A stretch of 64,000 nucleotides of DNA from the NCBI GenBank assembly GCA_001897675.1, contig MKUE01000068.1, positions 36,243-100,242 on the forward strand. The letters are read 5' to 3'. Both the position numbers and the translations under genes were made by a program. The stretch comes from Thiobacillus sp. 65-1059. Lineage in GTDB: Bacteria; Pseudomonadota; Gammaproteobacteria; Burkholderiales; Thiobacillaceae. Below the pieces are notes generated by a model that was given only the letters and a program-made list of their open reading frames with translations, ran no database searches and had not been told where the DNA came from. Of the stretch, positions 43,361-51,253 are shown piece after piece (positions within the stretch are counted from its first letter, which is position 1; each line of letters begins with the position of its first letter).

Positions 43361-43804
43361 TTATTTTTCGTCCAGCGAAAAACGGGTCTGCAGCGGCCGT
43401 TCGCCCTGCATGGTGACCGTCAGCACCATCTTGGTCCCCTTGCCGGGCTTGATGCGCGCGTCCTTGACGGCCAGCTCGTTGGCGGCGGCCGGCTTCAGGT
43501 TCACCGAGACCGAACTGCTTCCGTCGATCAGGCGCAAGGTGGCCCTGGCCCCCTTGGTCGGCTGCGGCGCATCGCCGTGGTCGGTGACCCAGACGCGCGC
43601 TTCGCCGCCTTTTACCGCCAGCTCGAAGTGGTACATCTCCGCCATGCGCACCATGCCGCCGTGGGCGCCCTTGATCGTGGCCAGATAGTCGTTGCTGTGC
43701 GCCCACACCAGCACCGGCAGGCTTAACAAAGCCATCAGGAATATGCCGGCCAGCCTGTGTGCCGCATATGCCAAATGACTCGGATTCAGAATGCTGATAT
43801 TCAT
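43361..43804 (-). CDS. Periplasmic metal-handling-like protein
   Basis: This 147-residue protein starts MNISILNPSHLAYAAHRLAG at 43804, with signal peptide ending near VLVWAHSND. The mature domain has AHGGMVRMAEMYHFELAVKG followed by ARVWVTDHGDAPQPTKGARA and beta strands. HGG-x-V-x-M-x(3)-H-x-E is seen also in periplasmic domains of copper/cation efflux adaptors, so copper binding is likely. It follows the oxidase gene by 80 bases and may help load or protect its copper centre. Confidence 0.6.
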   Translation of the reverse strand: MNISILNPSHLAYAAHRLAGIFLMALLSLPVLVWAHSNDYLATIKGAHGGMVRMAEMYHFELAVKGGEARVWVTDHGDAPQPTKGARATLRLIDGSSSVSVNLKPAAANELAVKDARIKPGKGTKMVLTVTMQGERPLQTRFSLDEK

Positions 43805-43884
43805 TTCGTTTCTCCTTGCTCGCATCGACGATGCATCACAGTGAAAAACCGCCGGCAGCGGATGCTGCCGGCGGCACAACCCGA

Positions 43885-45351
43885 TTACACCGAGGTGCTG
43901 CGGGAGAACTTGAGGCCTTCCCAGCTCTCCGGAACCACGACGTGGTCGTGCATGCCGCCAGGACAAGGCAGGCGCGCCTCGATCTTGTCGGTGTCGACGT
44001 TGAGCACCACCAGGCCGGACTGGCCTGCCTGGTGTCCGCTGTACACGGTGGTCATGTACTTGCCGTCGACGGTGCAGTCGCAGGTGTGGGGGTCCGGACC
44101 GGTATCCCACTTGGCGACCACCTGCCAGGTCTTGGAATCGACCTTGCAGATGTAGCCGTTGTTGGGCTTGCGCGCCCACATGGTGAAGTAGACGAAGCGC
44201 GAATCCGGCACGTTGCCCATGTGCAGCGGCAGGTACTTGGTGCCGAAGCCTTCGACGAAGGTCTCCTTCTTCCACTTGTTGGGATTTTCGTCGGTCGAGC
44301 GGTACACCGCGATGTTGTTCTGCAGCACGTTGTTACAGGCCACAAAATAATCGCCGCTGGTGATGAAGCCCGCTTCGTGCAGAGGCGTCAGCACGGAAGG
44401 CACGGCGAAGGTCCAGGTGAAGCCGGTCTGCTTGACCAGCGGGAAGTTGTCCGGCGAGCCCTTGGCGGTCGACAGCAGCGCCACGACTTCCCAGGTGCGG
44501 GTGTCGACGATGGCGCAGCAGCCGAGGCGGCGGATCAGGATGGCGCCGAACGGCAGCGTGGGGTGCCAGGTGAAGGCGTCCACGAATACCGCGGTGGGGT
44601 CGGCCGGCATCAGCTCTTCGCCCAGCATCGCTTCGTGGGTCGTCTTCATGCCCTTGCGGCCCACGAAGTCGAACTTGCCCGTGGTGGCGTCGGGGAAGAT
44701 GTGGCTGATGTTCAGCTGGCGCGCGATCGGATCGTAGTCGCAGCGGAAGGCCTTGACGATCTTCGGCACGTCGCCCAGGTCGGTGATCAGGACCATGTCC
44801 TTCTGGCCGTCCGCATACGCCACGTACTTGTTGGCGTTTTCGCCCACGCCGATGGAGACGTGCACGCCCAGCGACATGCCGGTGGTTTCGCCCACATCGT
44901 TGACCACGGTGATGGAGTTCTGCTTGCCGCTGCCGTCGTAGCGCATCTTGAACATCTTGAAGTCGCCGCGGTTACGCCACTCGGGGGAGTTCTCGTTGAC
45001 GTAGGGCGATGCCGGCGGCTGCATGGTCTGGTAGAAGTCGAAGCCCTTGTAGGGATCGGCAGACGGCATGGAAGCGATGTGGTGGGGAATCGGCATGTCG
45101 ATGCCGTGCAGGCCGTAGGAATACCAGGCCAGGGTCTCGGGCACGGACAAGTCCATCGCCTGCACGTAGCCGCCGTACTTGCTCGGCAGCAGCACCACGT
45201 TGCCCTTGAATTTGCCGAACAGCTCAGCCTGGGCCTCGCCAACGGGGTTGTGCACGGCCGCGAACGCGCTGCCGGAGTTAAGCACGGTGGCGGAACCGGC
45301 AACGCCAGCCGCGACCGCGCCCTTCATGAACTGCCTTCTGTTGATACTCAT
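43885..45351 (-). CDS. Thiocyanate dehydrogenase-like copper beta-propeller oxidase
   Basis: The protein has 488 residues from ATG 45351. A Tat signal (NRRQFMKG) marks folded export to the periplasm. The body is an N2OR-like beta-propeller with scattered His: MPIPHHIAS (His90/91), GVHVSIG (164), THEAMLG (239), TPLHEAG (325), LPLHMGN (377), DPHTCDC (422), PGGMHDH (468). Intervals 377-422-468 (45, 46) and Lys58 match the trinuclear-copper site of thiocyanate dehydrogenase as I recall it; there is no SBP56 signature. The reaction would be SCN- plus water to cyanate, sulfur and two electrons. Neighbours (SoxXA, copper uptake, copper efflux) fit. Needs alignment to confirm. Confidence 0.75.
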   Translation of the reverse strand: MSINRRQFMKGAVAAGVAGSATVLNSGSAFAAVHNPVGEAQAELFGKFKGNVVLLPSKYGGYVQAMDLSVPETLAWYSYGLHGIDMPIPHHIASMPSADPYKGFDFYQTMQPPASPYVNENSPEWRNRGDFKMFKMRYDGSGKQNSITVVNDVGETTGMSLGVHVSIGVGENANKYVAYADGQKDMVLITDLGDVPKIVKAFRCDYDPIARQLNISHIFPDATTGKFDFVGRKGMKTTHEAMLGEELMPADPTAVFVDAFTWHPTLPFGAILIRRLGCCAIVDTRTWEVVALLSTAKGSPDNFPLVKQTGFTWTFAVPSVLTPLHEAGFITSGDYFVACNNVLQNNIAVYRSTDENPNKWKKETFVEGFGTKYLPLHMGNVPDSRFVYFTMWARKPNNGYICKVDSKTWQVVAKWDTGPDPHTCDCTVDGKYMTTVYSGHQAGQSGLVVLNVDTDKIEARLPCPGGMHDHVVVPESWEGLKFSRSTSV

Positions 45352-45388
45352 TGCATTCTCCTTAAGTTTTCGACCTGAACCCAGCGGC

Positions 45389-46024
45389 TCAGATGTCGCC
45401 CTTTTTCCACTTTTGCGGACCCACGAACACCTTCTGAACCACACCCTTTTCGTCCAGCAGGAACGAGGTCGGCAGGCCACGGATACCAAGGCGGGTCGAC
45501 ACGCCATCCGCGCTCAGCGCATCGTTCGGAGCGACGTAGATCTTGGTGGTCTTCAGATTCTTTTCCTTCTTGATGAAGTGCATGGTCTTCACCGAGTTGG
45601 GAATGACAGCCTTCGGCCCGCCCATCAGCGCAGTGCCCACGGTGTCCGCGTTCACCATCACCAGGTTGACGCCCTTGCCATGCTTCTGGGTGAAGTCCTC
45701 GATCGCCGCCAGCTCGTTCACCGAGACCGGCACGGCCGAGATGAAGAACACCACCAGCGAACGCTTGCCTTGCACCACGCTGCCCAGGTCGGCCTTCTGG
45801 CCATTCATGTCGTAGGCGTCAAAGTCGGTGGGTAGCTTCTGGCCAACCGCCACCGGATCGATGTACACCTGTCCGCCCACTTGCTCCGCGGTGGGGAAGG
45901 TGCCGTCTTTGCTGTCCGCCAGCGCCGACCCCATGGGCAGAGCCAGCAGACCGGTCAGTGATACAAAAGCGCATGCGGCCTTGATCCGCCCGCTCGACCT
46001 GTCATGTCTTACTTGCAGTTTCAT
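45389..46024 (-). CDS. Thioredoxin-fold redoxin lacking active Cys
   Basis: This 211-residue exported protein is read from ATG 46024; the frame is open to 46054. Signal peptide RIKAACAFVSLTGLLALPMG. The mature part has an AhpC/TlpA-like fold: AVGQKLPTDFDAYDMNGQKA, SLVVFFISAVPVSVNELAAI, and GIRGLPTSFLLDEKGVVQKV with the cis-Pro. The CxxC site that should follow FFIS is AVPVSVNE; no Cys remains after the signal peptide. It is the first gene of the operon, 98 bases after a sigma54 promoter. A structural or copper-carrier role without redox chemistry is likely. Confidence 0.85.
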   Translation of the reverse strand: MKLQVRHDRSSGRIKAACAFVSLTGLLALPMGSALADSKDGTFPTAEQVGGQVYIDPVAVGQKLPTDFDAYDMNGQKADLGSVVQGKRSLVVFFISAVPVSVNELAAIEDFTQKHGKGVNLVMVNADTVGTALMGGPKAVIPNSVKTMHFIKKEKNLKTTKIYVAPNDALSADGVSTRLGIRGLPTSFLLDEKGVVQKVFVGPQKWKKGDI

Positions 46025-46132
46025 GTTTCTCCTCCTACTAAAGGCTAACTCCACCCGACTTGCGTCGCCCGGATTGGCGAATACAACCCCGCAATCGGGT
46101 CGAGGTGCGGCAACTTGTCGCGCCGCTTACTA

Positions 46133-46148
46133 AGCATCTAGCGTGCCA
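46133..46148 (-). promoter_or_regulatory. Sigma54 promoter of the oxidase/SoxXA operon
   Basis: On the minus strand TGGCACGCTAGATGCT has the -24 GG and -12 GC exactly 10 bases apart and 7 of 7 matches to TGGCACG. Transcription should start near 46122, giving a leader of about 98 bases before the first gene at 46024. An NtrC-type regulator is encoded at 53466. Confidence 0.85.
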
Positions 46149-46201
46149 GATAAATTAATCAACAAAAACAAATAGATATGATTTTTGCGGGTTTTTCGCT
46201 T

Positions 46202-46229
46202 GTTTCCCGTTCGTTCCACGATGAAACGC
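46202..46229 (-). promoter_or_regulatory. Candidate activator site upstream of promoter 1
   Basis: GTTTC (46202-46206) and GAAAC (46223-46227) form a dyad with CGTTCC-N3-ATGAAACGC (46212-46229). The same 18-base motif, identical at 15 positions, lies at 63011-63028 upstream of the RND promoter. The centre is about 93 bases upstream of the start site here, typical for NtrC-type enhancer sites. Confidence 0.65.
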
Positions 46230-46337
46230 ATTCCAGCCGCTCCGGCTGCCCCTGGCATGCGTCCGGCGACAAAACGAAACGCAGGGAGGATGAAATGCCG
46301 GCGCCAAACAAAGCGGGCGGCAGCGGCGGGGATGCGG

Positions 46338-46366
46338 AAAAAAAAAGAACCGGCAGGCGCCGGTTC
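46338..46366 (-). terminator. Rho-independent terminator between sigma54 promoters
   Basis: On the minus strand a perfect 8-bp stem, GAACCGGC with GCCGGTTC (46347-46354 and 46359-46366, loop of 4), is followed by nine T. It lies downstream of the sigma54 promoter at 46462 and upstream of the one at 46133, so it ends a short transcript or attenuates read-through. A second GC-rich stem at 46377-46405 is followed by TTTTT on the plus strand. Confidence 0.88.
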
Positions 46367-46452
46367 AAGAGGAGGAGGGGGGCGGCCCGATCCGGGTCGC
46401 CCCCCGTTTTTCATTGGTGAGCGGCCCGGCGTCATTCGAGAACGCCATCTTC
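46338..46452 (-). ncRNA. Candidate sigma54-dependent small RNA
   Basis: The sigma54 promoter at 46462-46477 would start transcription near 46452. The terminator at 46338-46366 would end it, giving about 115 nt with two stem-loops (46377-46405 and 46347-46366) and a U9 tail. No conserved open frame is seen in it; a 30-residue frame from ATG is low complexity. It could instead be a leader of the oxidase operon, with read-through. Boundaries are predicted. Confidence 0.5.
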
Positions 46453-46461
46453 CGCTTATTA

Positions 46462-46477
46462 AGCACGAACGGTGCCA
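46462..46477 (-). promoter_or_regulatory. Second sigma54 promoter, upstream of candidate sRNA
   Basis: On the minus strand TGGCACCGTTCGTGCT has the -24 GG and -12 GC 10 bases apart. It lies in a repeat of the promoter 1 region: both read CGCTTAYTAAGCAY on the plus strand next to GTGCCAGA. The nearest downstream element is the terminator at 46338-46366. Confidence 0.75.
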
Positions 46478-46683
46478 GAAATAATTTGTATATATAACAA
46501 CAAGATACAAACACAGTCCGGTGTGAGTGTTGCAGACAAATTCCAAATCGGAACGCCCGTGTTTCTTTTTTCGAACACTGGCTGCCGTCCGTGAACGGCA
46601 ACGGGCTGGCGGGGATACGCACGAACCTGCGCAAGGAAATGGGCGGCCGTGCGCAGCCCGCCCTCGGCGGCGCCGGCTGCCGG

Positions 46684-47112
46684 CTATTGCCCGCCGGACT
46701 GCGTCGGGTCGGTCACGAAGCCGATACGCAGCAGGCCAGCCTTGGCGGCCGCCGACATCACCTGGGCCACCGTTTCGTAGTGCGCAAGACGGTCGGCGCG
46801 GATGTGCAGTTCGGGCTGCGGCTGTTTTTTTGCCGCCGCGGCAAAGCGCGCTGCCAGCTCCTGCTGGGTGACCGGCGCGCCGTTCCAGAACAGGGCGCCG
46901 TTCTCGCGGATGCCGAATTCGACATGCTCGGGGCGGGTGATGTTGGGCGCGCTGCTGGCCTTGGGCAGGTCGATCTTGACGGAATGGGTGAGCAGCGGCG
47001 TGGTGATGATGAAAATCACCAGCAGCACCAGCATCACGTCCACCAGCGGCACGACGTTGATTTCCGACATCGGTCCCTGATGCCGGCGCGGATCGAAGCT
47101 TCCCATGGCCAT
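46684..47112 (-). CDS. exbD: ExbD-family biopolymer transport protein
   Basis: This 142-residue protein has a cytoplasmic start, one membrane helix (EINVVPLVDVMLVLLVIFII, with the essential Asp in PLVDVMLVLL), and a periplasmic ExbD domain (TQQELAARFAAAAKKQPQPE, LHIRADRLAHYETVAQVMSA). It works with ExbB as a proton channel that drives TonB. The gene lies 4 bases after exbB and forms the downstream end of the TonB block. Confidence 0.93.
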   Translation of the reverse strand: MAMGSFDPRRHQGPMSEINVVPLVDVMLVLLVIFIITTPLLTHSVKIDLPKASSAPNITRPEHVEFGIRENGALFWNGAPVTQQELAARFAAAAKKQPQPELHIRADRLAHYETVAQVMSAAAKAGLLRIGFVTDPTQSGGQ

Positions 47113-47116
47113 GTCG

Positions 47117-47869
47117 TTACCCCTGCGCGGCGGCGCGCGCTTCCGGTTTCGCCGCGGGGCGCAGCGGGCGCCCCTCGCCGGCCGAACTGTTGGCCTTCTC
47201 GCCCACCGTGATCACCGTGTACAGGTCGTGCGCGAAGGCATCGAGCTTGGCCAGCCAGACCCGGTTGCGGCGATTGAACGCGTTGTAGGCAAGCACGGCG
47301 GGAATGGCCACGGCCAGACCGACCGCGGTCATGATCAGCGCCTCGCCCACCGGGCCCGACACCTTGTCCAGCGTGCCCTGGCCCGACAGGCCGATATTGA
47401 CCAGCGCGTGATAGATCCCCCACACGGTGCCGAACAGGCCGATGTAGGGGGCGGCGGAACCGGCCGACGCCATCACCGTGAGGCCGCGCTCCACACGCAT
47501 CGCTTCCTGGTCGATGCCGTTGCGCAGCAGGCGGGTGAGAAACTCGCCCAGTCCACCGGCCGCGGCCAGCTTCTGCATGCCATGCTGGTGGTTGTCGTGG
47601 GCGGCTTCGAGCGCCTCGTGCGCCAGTTCGGCAAACGCGTTGTCCACCGGCTGGCGGCGCAGCGCGGCGCCCAGCTCCTGCAGCGAATCGGCCGCCCAGA
47701 ACTGCTTGAGAAAAGCCTCGGCGCGGCGCCCCGCCAGATAATTCGCCAGCGCCTTGGTCACGATCAGATACCAGCTTGCCACCGACAGCGAGAGCAGCAG
47801 CAGCAGCACGATGCGCCCGAGCATGTCGGTCTGCGCGAGAAAATGGGCGAAGCCCAGGCTGTTTTCCAT
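47117..47869 (-). CDS. exbB: ExbB-family proton channel protein
   Basis: This 250-residue protein is read from ATG 47869. Three membrane helices: LLLLLSLSVASWYLIVTKAL, then the conserved PYIGLFGTVWGIYHALVNIG and GEALIMTAVGLAVAIPAVLA. These match ExbB/TolQ. It forms the pentameric channel for TonB energisation. The downstream ExbD and upstream TonB genes are separated by 2-4 bases, so all three are one unit. Confidence 0.93.
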   Translation of the reverse strand: MENSLGFAHFLAQTDMLGRIVLLLLLSLSVASWYLIVTKALANYLAGRRAEAFLKQFWAADSLQELGAALRRQPVDNAFAELAHEALEAAHDNHQHGMQKLAAAGGLGEFLTRLLRNGIDQEAMRVERGLTVMASAGSAAPYIGLFGTVWGIYHALVNIGLSGQGTLDKVSGPVGEALIMTAVGLAVAIPAVLAYNAFNRRNRVWLAKLDAFAHDLYTVITVGEKANSSAGEGRPLRPAAKPEARAAAQG

Positions 47870-47871
47870 GA

Positions 47872-48573
47872 TCAGCGTCCTTCCAGAGTGAAATTGAATG
47901 GCTGTGTCGCCACCGAGCGGACGGCCTGGCCGTCGCGTTGCGCAGGGGTGCAGCGCCAGCTTTTGACGGCCGCGAGCGCGGCGGCGTCGAGGCGGGCGGA
48001 GCCGCTGCTGCTCGCCACCTGCGCCGTGCTCACGTGCCCGGTTTCGTCCAGCTCCACGCGCAGCACGACCTTGCCGGTTTCGCCGAGCCGGCGCGACATC
48101 GGCGGGTAGACCGGCGGCTTGCGCTCGGGGCAGCTCACCGCCAGCTCCGCCGCCAGCGTCACCGGCCCGGCCGGTTTGGGCGGCGCCGGTGGCGGTGCCG
48201 GTGGCGCCGGCGGCGCGGGCGGGGATGGCAGCGGTGCGGGTGCGGCCAGGGGCGGCGGCTCGACCACGGGCTCGGGTGGCGGCAGCGGCTCCACCGCCTC
48301 CTGCGGCGACGCCACCGGCGCTTCCGCCGCCAGGTGGTAATGCGGCGGCTTGGGCGGCGTGGTCGGCGGCGCCCGCTTGACCGGCTTGGGCGGCGGCGGA
48401 ACCACGCGCGGCGTGGGCTGCGGAGGCGGCGGATTGATAAAGTTCACGAACAGGGTCACCGCCTCGGCCGGCGGCGGAATCACGCGCGCGCTCCACAGCG
48501 CATAGAGCACACCGCTGTGCAGGGCCAGCACCACCAGCAGGCCCACAGCACGATTCCAGTCCATCCGCGGCAT
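47872..48573 (-). CDS. tonB: TonB-family energy transducer
   Basis: This 233-residue protein has an N-terminal membrane helix (AVGLLVVLALHSGVLYALWS), a long Pro-rich periplasmic spacer (residues about 50-145, PPxP repeats), and the TonB C-terminal domain (KPPVYPPMSRRLGETGKVVL, DAAALAAVKSWRCTPAQRDG). It couples the proton force to the TonB-dependent receptor encoded just upstream. ATG 48573 is used, with ATG 48564 as an alternative. It sits 34 bases after the receptor. Confidence 0.92.
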   Translation of the reverse strand: MPRMDWNRAVGLLVVLALHSGVLYALWSARVIPPPAEAVTLFVNFINPPPPQPTPRVVPPPPKPVKRAPPTTPPKPPHYHLAAEAPVASPQEAVEPLPPPEPVVEPPPLAAPAPLPSPPAPPAPPAPPPAPPKPAGPVTLAAELAVSCPERKPPVYPPMSRRLGETGKVVLRVELDETGHVSTAQVASSSGSARLDAAALAAVKSWRCTPAQRDGQAVRSVATQPFNFTLEGR

Positions 48574-48607
48574 CCGCTTCACGCCCCCCGCTTGCCCATT
48601 GCCCGGT

Positions 48608-50743
48608 TTACCACTTCGCCTGCAGCCCGAGGATGGCCGTGCGCGGCAGGCCGGCAGTGTAGGTCGGCGCAGCGCCGGTGCCGTCGGCGGTCTCGGCGTA
48701 GCGCTTGTCGAACAGGTTGCTGATGCTGCCGAAGACTTCCATGCCCTTGCCGAAGGGGTAGTTGGCACGCAGGTTGAGCAGGTTGTGGCCGCCGTACTTG
48801 CCGGTATTGGCGGCATCCAGCCAATAGCTGCCGAGCCTGAACCATTCGAGCTGCACGCGGCCGCCGTTCAGGGTGCCGGGGGCATAGCTGAGGCGGGTAT
48901 TGGCGATCACGCGCGGGGCGGTTTCCATTTCCTTGCCGCTGTAGTCTGCGGTTCCGGAAACGGTCCAGGTCTCGTAGGTGTGCTTGGCGTACGACAGGCT
49001 GGCGTCGAGCTGCCAGTCCTGCGCCAGCGGCAGGCCGAGGCCGAGTTCGATGCCGCGGTGCAGGGTCTTGCCGGCGTTGACCACGGTTCTCTGGGTGGTG
49101 ACCGGATCGACATAGCTGACGATGTCGTCCTTCTTGGTCATGTGATACACCGAGGCCTCGTAGCGCAGCGCGCCGGATTGCCCGCGCAGGCCGAGTTCCA
49201 GGTTGTCGACGATCACCGGCTCGAGGTTGAGCAGGGATTCGGCCGCAGCCTGCGCCTTGATTGCCGTGGACTCGCGGCTGCCGCGGAACACCTGGCCTTC
49301 GGACGGGGTGCGGAAAGAATTGCTGTAGGCTGCAAAGCCGTTCAAGGTATCGCTGAAGGCGTAGGTCGCGCCCAGCTTCGGCCCCCAATGGCTGTAGCCG
49401 ACCTTGGTGCTGGCGACGTGGCCGTACCAGCCGTTGCCCGGGAAGGCGCCCGCCGCCCCCTGGGTCGCGCCCGCCACCCCGTTGTTGAACTTGTTCTCGT
49501 AATCGTACTGCATGTCGTCGTAACGCAGCCCGGCGTTGAGGCGCAGCCTGTCGCTGAGCGAGGCCTCGCCGTGGACGTAGGGCGAAATGCCGCGATAGGT
49601 CACGTCGTAGTCGTAGATCTGCACCGGCGCGGCGGCATTGCGGCTGTAGGTCACGCCGCCATAGGCGTTGGTGAACTTGTCGAGGCGGAGCGAATCCTCG
49701 TCGCGCGACCCCGGGCTGTAGTCGAAATCCAGGCCGACGATGAGGCGCGCGCGCAGCGGCTCGAAATCGCGGCGGTATTTGCCGAGGAAGCCGAAGGACT
49801 TGTTCTTGGTGACGTACTGGCTGGGATCGTAGCCGACGCTCCAGTTGGGAAGGATCTCCATGCTGTTGTCGCGGAAATAGGGGGTGATCGACAGCAGCGA
49901 GTTGGCGGTTTCCTTTTCGTAGGCGGTCGACAGGCGGAAGGCGTCGACCTGGCGATAGGAGAACGGCACGTTGTTGGCGCGCGGCGTGGCGGCGAATTCG
50001 CCCGCGCTCAGCTTGCCGACGTGCTGCTGGTCGACCTTGGAAAACGACAGCACGGTTTTCAGCAGCGCGTCGTCGCCGAGCGCGCGGTCCCAGCGCGCGG
50101 TGCCGGTCTGGCGATCGTAGCCGGCGTTGTCCTGCCAGCCGTCGGTGCGCGTCAGGTTGAGGCTGGCGCGCCAGGCGTCGTCGCCGTGGGCATTGCCGCC
50201 GCCCATCAGGATGCGGCCCCAGCCGTACGACCCGGCCTCGCCGCTGAGTTCGAATTCGGCCTGCTTCGGCGGCGTGCGGGTCAGCACGTTGATCGTGCCG
50301 CCGATCGCGTCCGATCCGTACAGCGCGCTGCCCGGGCCTTTCATGACTTCCATTCCGCCCGACTGCGGCACGTTGATCTCGTACAGCGCGTTGTGGTTGA
50401 AGAAGCCGGTGGAGCGGGTCGGGATGCCGTCTTCGAGATAGAGGTAGACCGCGCCGGTCGTCAGCGGCTGGCGGATCGCGGTGGAGTGGCCCTCGCCCGA
50501 CAGGTTGCTGACCCACACGCCAGGCACCTGGTTGAGGATCTCCTTCGGGTGGGTGGGCCGGGTTTCGCGCAGGGTCTGCTCCTTGACGATGCCCACCGTC
50601 GCCGGGGTCTCGCTCAGCAGTTCGCCTTCGCGGGTGCCGGTCACCGTCATCTCCGGCAGCGCCGCCTCGGCCGGGTCTGCCGCCGAGGCGGCGGGCGCGC
50701 ACAGGATGCCCGCCAGCGCGAGCGGAATGGGGTTCAGCTTCAT
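48608..50743 (-). CDS. TonB-dependent outer membrane receptor
   Basis: This 711-residue protein has signal peptide MKLNPIPLALAGILCAPAAS, a TonB box-like start (LPEMTVTGTREGELLSETPA), a plug domain (ILNQVPGVWVSNLSGEG, VMKGPGSALYGSDAIGGTIN) and a 22-strand barrel ending ILGLQAKW with the terminal aromatic. Substrate is not readable from sequence. Its place between a TlpA-like protein and TonB-ExbBD in a copper-enzyme island suggests copper (or a copper-ligand complex) import. Confidence 0.92.
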   Translation of the reverse strand: MKLNPIPLALAGILCAPAASAADPAEAALPEMTVTGTREGELLSETPATVGIVKEQTLRETRPTHPKEILNQVPGVWVSNLSGEGHSTAIRQPLTTGAVYLYLEDGIPTRSTGFFNHNALYEINVPQSGGMEVMKGPGSALYGSDAIGGTINVLTRTPPKQAEFELSGEAGSYGWGRILMGGGNAHGDDAWRASLNLTRTDGWQDNAGYDRQTGTARWDRALGDDALLKTVLSFSKVDQQHVGKLSAGEFAATPRANNVPFSYRQVDAFRLSTAYEKETANSLLSITPYFRDNSMEILPNWSVGYDPSQYVTKNKSFGFLGKYRRDFEPLRARLIVGLDFDYSPGSRDEDSLRLDKFTNAYGGVTYSRNAAAPVQIYDYDVTYRGISPYVHGEASLSDRLRLNAGLRYDDMQYDYENKFNNGVAGATQGAAGAFPGNGWYGHVASTKVGYSHWGPKLGATYAFSDTLNGFAAYSNSFRTPSEGQVFRGSRESTAIKAQAAAESLLNLEPVIVDNLELGLRGQSGALRYEASVYHMTKKDDIVSYVDPVTTQRTVVNAGKTLHRGIELGLGLPLAQDWQLDASLSYAKHTYETWTVSGTADYSGKEMETAPRVIANTRLSYAPGTLNGGRVQLEWFRLGSYWLDAANTGKYGGHNLLNLRANYPFGKGMEVFGSISNLFDKRYAETADGTGAAPTYTAGLPRTAILGLQAKW

Positions 50744-50764
50744 GTTTCCTCCGTTATTGTTAAG

Positions 50765-51253
50765 TCAGTTGGCCAGCTTGTGCTTCTTGAGCCAGGCGCG
50801 CAGGCGCTGCTCGCTCAGCACGCCGACAACGGTTTCGCGCTGATGCTGGGCGTCGTACAGGTAGGTGCGCGGCAATTCGCCGTACCACGACGGATCGATG
50901 GCATGGCGCAGGCGCTCGGGAATCGGATCGTCGAACACCCAGCTGTCGACGCCGCCCAGGCCGAGCGGACCCAGGGTTTTCTGCATGGCCGCGGCATAGT
51001 CGGGCGTATCCGTCGCCACCAGCACCAGCGGCAGGCGCTTCTGCGTTTTTGCCAGCTTGCCCAGCAGGGTCAGTTCGGCAATGCAATAGCTGCATTCGTT
51101 GACCGACCACAGGTTGAGAATGAAGGGGCGGCCGGCGTACCGCGCCTTGATCTTTGCCAGGCTGTCGGTGGTGAACGCAGCCGGCGCGCCGGCAGCGGCC
51201 GGCGCGGCGAGCACCAGCGCCGCCAGCATCGCGAGCAGCAAGCGGCGGATCAT
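50765..51253 (-). CDS. TlpA-like periplasmic thioredoxin
   Basis: This 162-residue protein has signal peptide RRLLLAMLAALVLAAPAAAG and a thioredoxin domain with active site NECSYCIAEL (Cys-Ser-Tyr-Cys near residues 54-57) and cis-Pro region ELPRTYLYDAQHQRE. Unlike the redoxin at 45389 it keeps both Cys. It overlaps the propeller gene upstream by 4 bases and lies 21 bases before the receptor gene. It may keep copper-binding Cys reduced or pass copper. Confidence 0.88.
   Translation of the reverse strand: MIRRLLLAMLAALVLAAPAAAGAPAAFTTDSLAKIKARYAGRPFILNLWSVNECSYCIAELTLLGKLAKTQKRLPLVLVATDTPDYAAAMQKTLGPLGLGGVDSWVFDDPIPERLRHAIDPSWYGELPRTYLYDAQHQRETVVGVLSEQRLRAWLKKHKLAN

Noticed and set aside
43885..45351. 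Selenium-binding protein 56 / methanethiol oxidase
   Set aside because: Considered because of the sulfur context and propeller look, but the sequence does not resemble the SBP56 pattern (no CGNCGPGY start or HHSGWN motif), and the His layout fits the N2OR/thiocyanate dehydrogenase type better.
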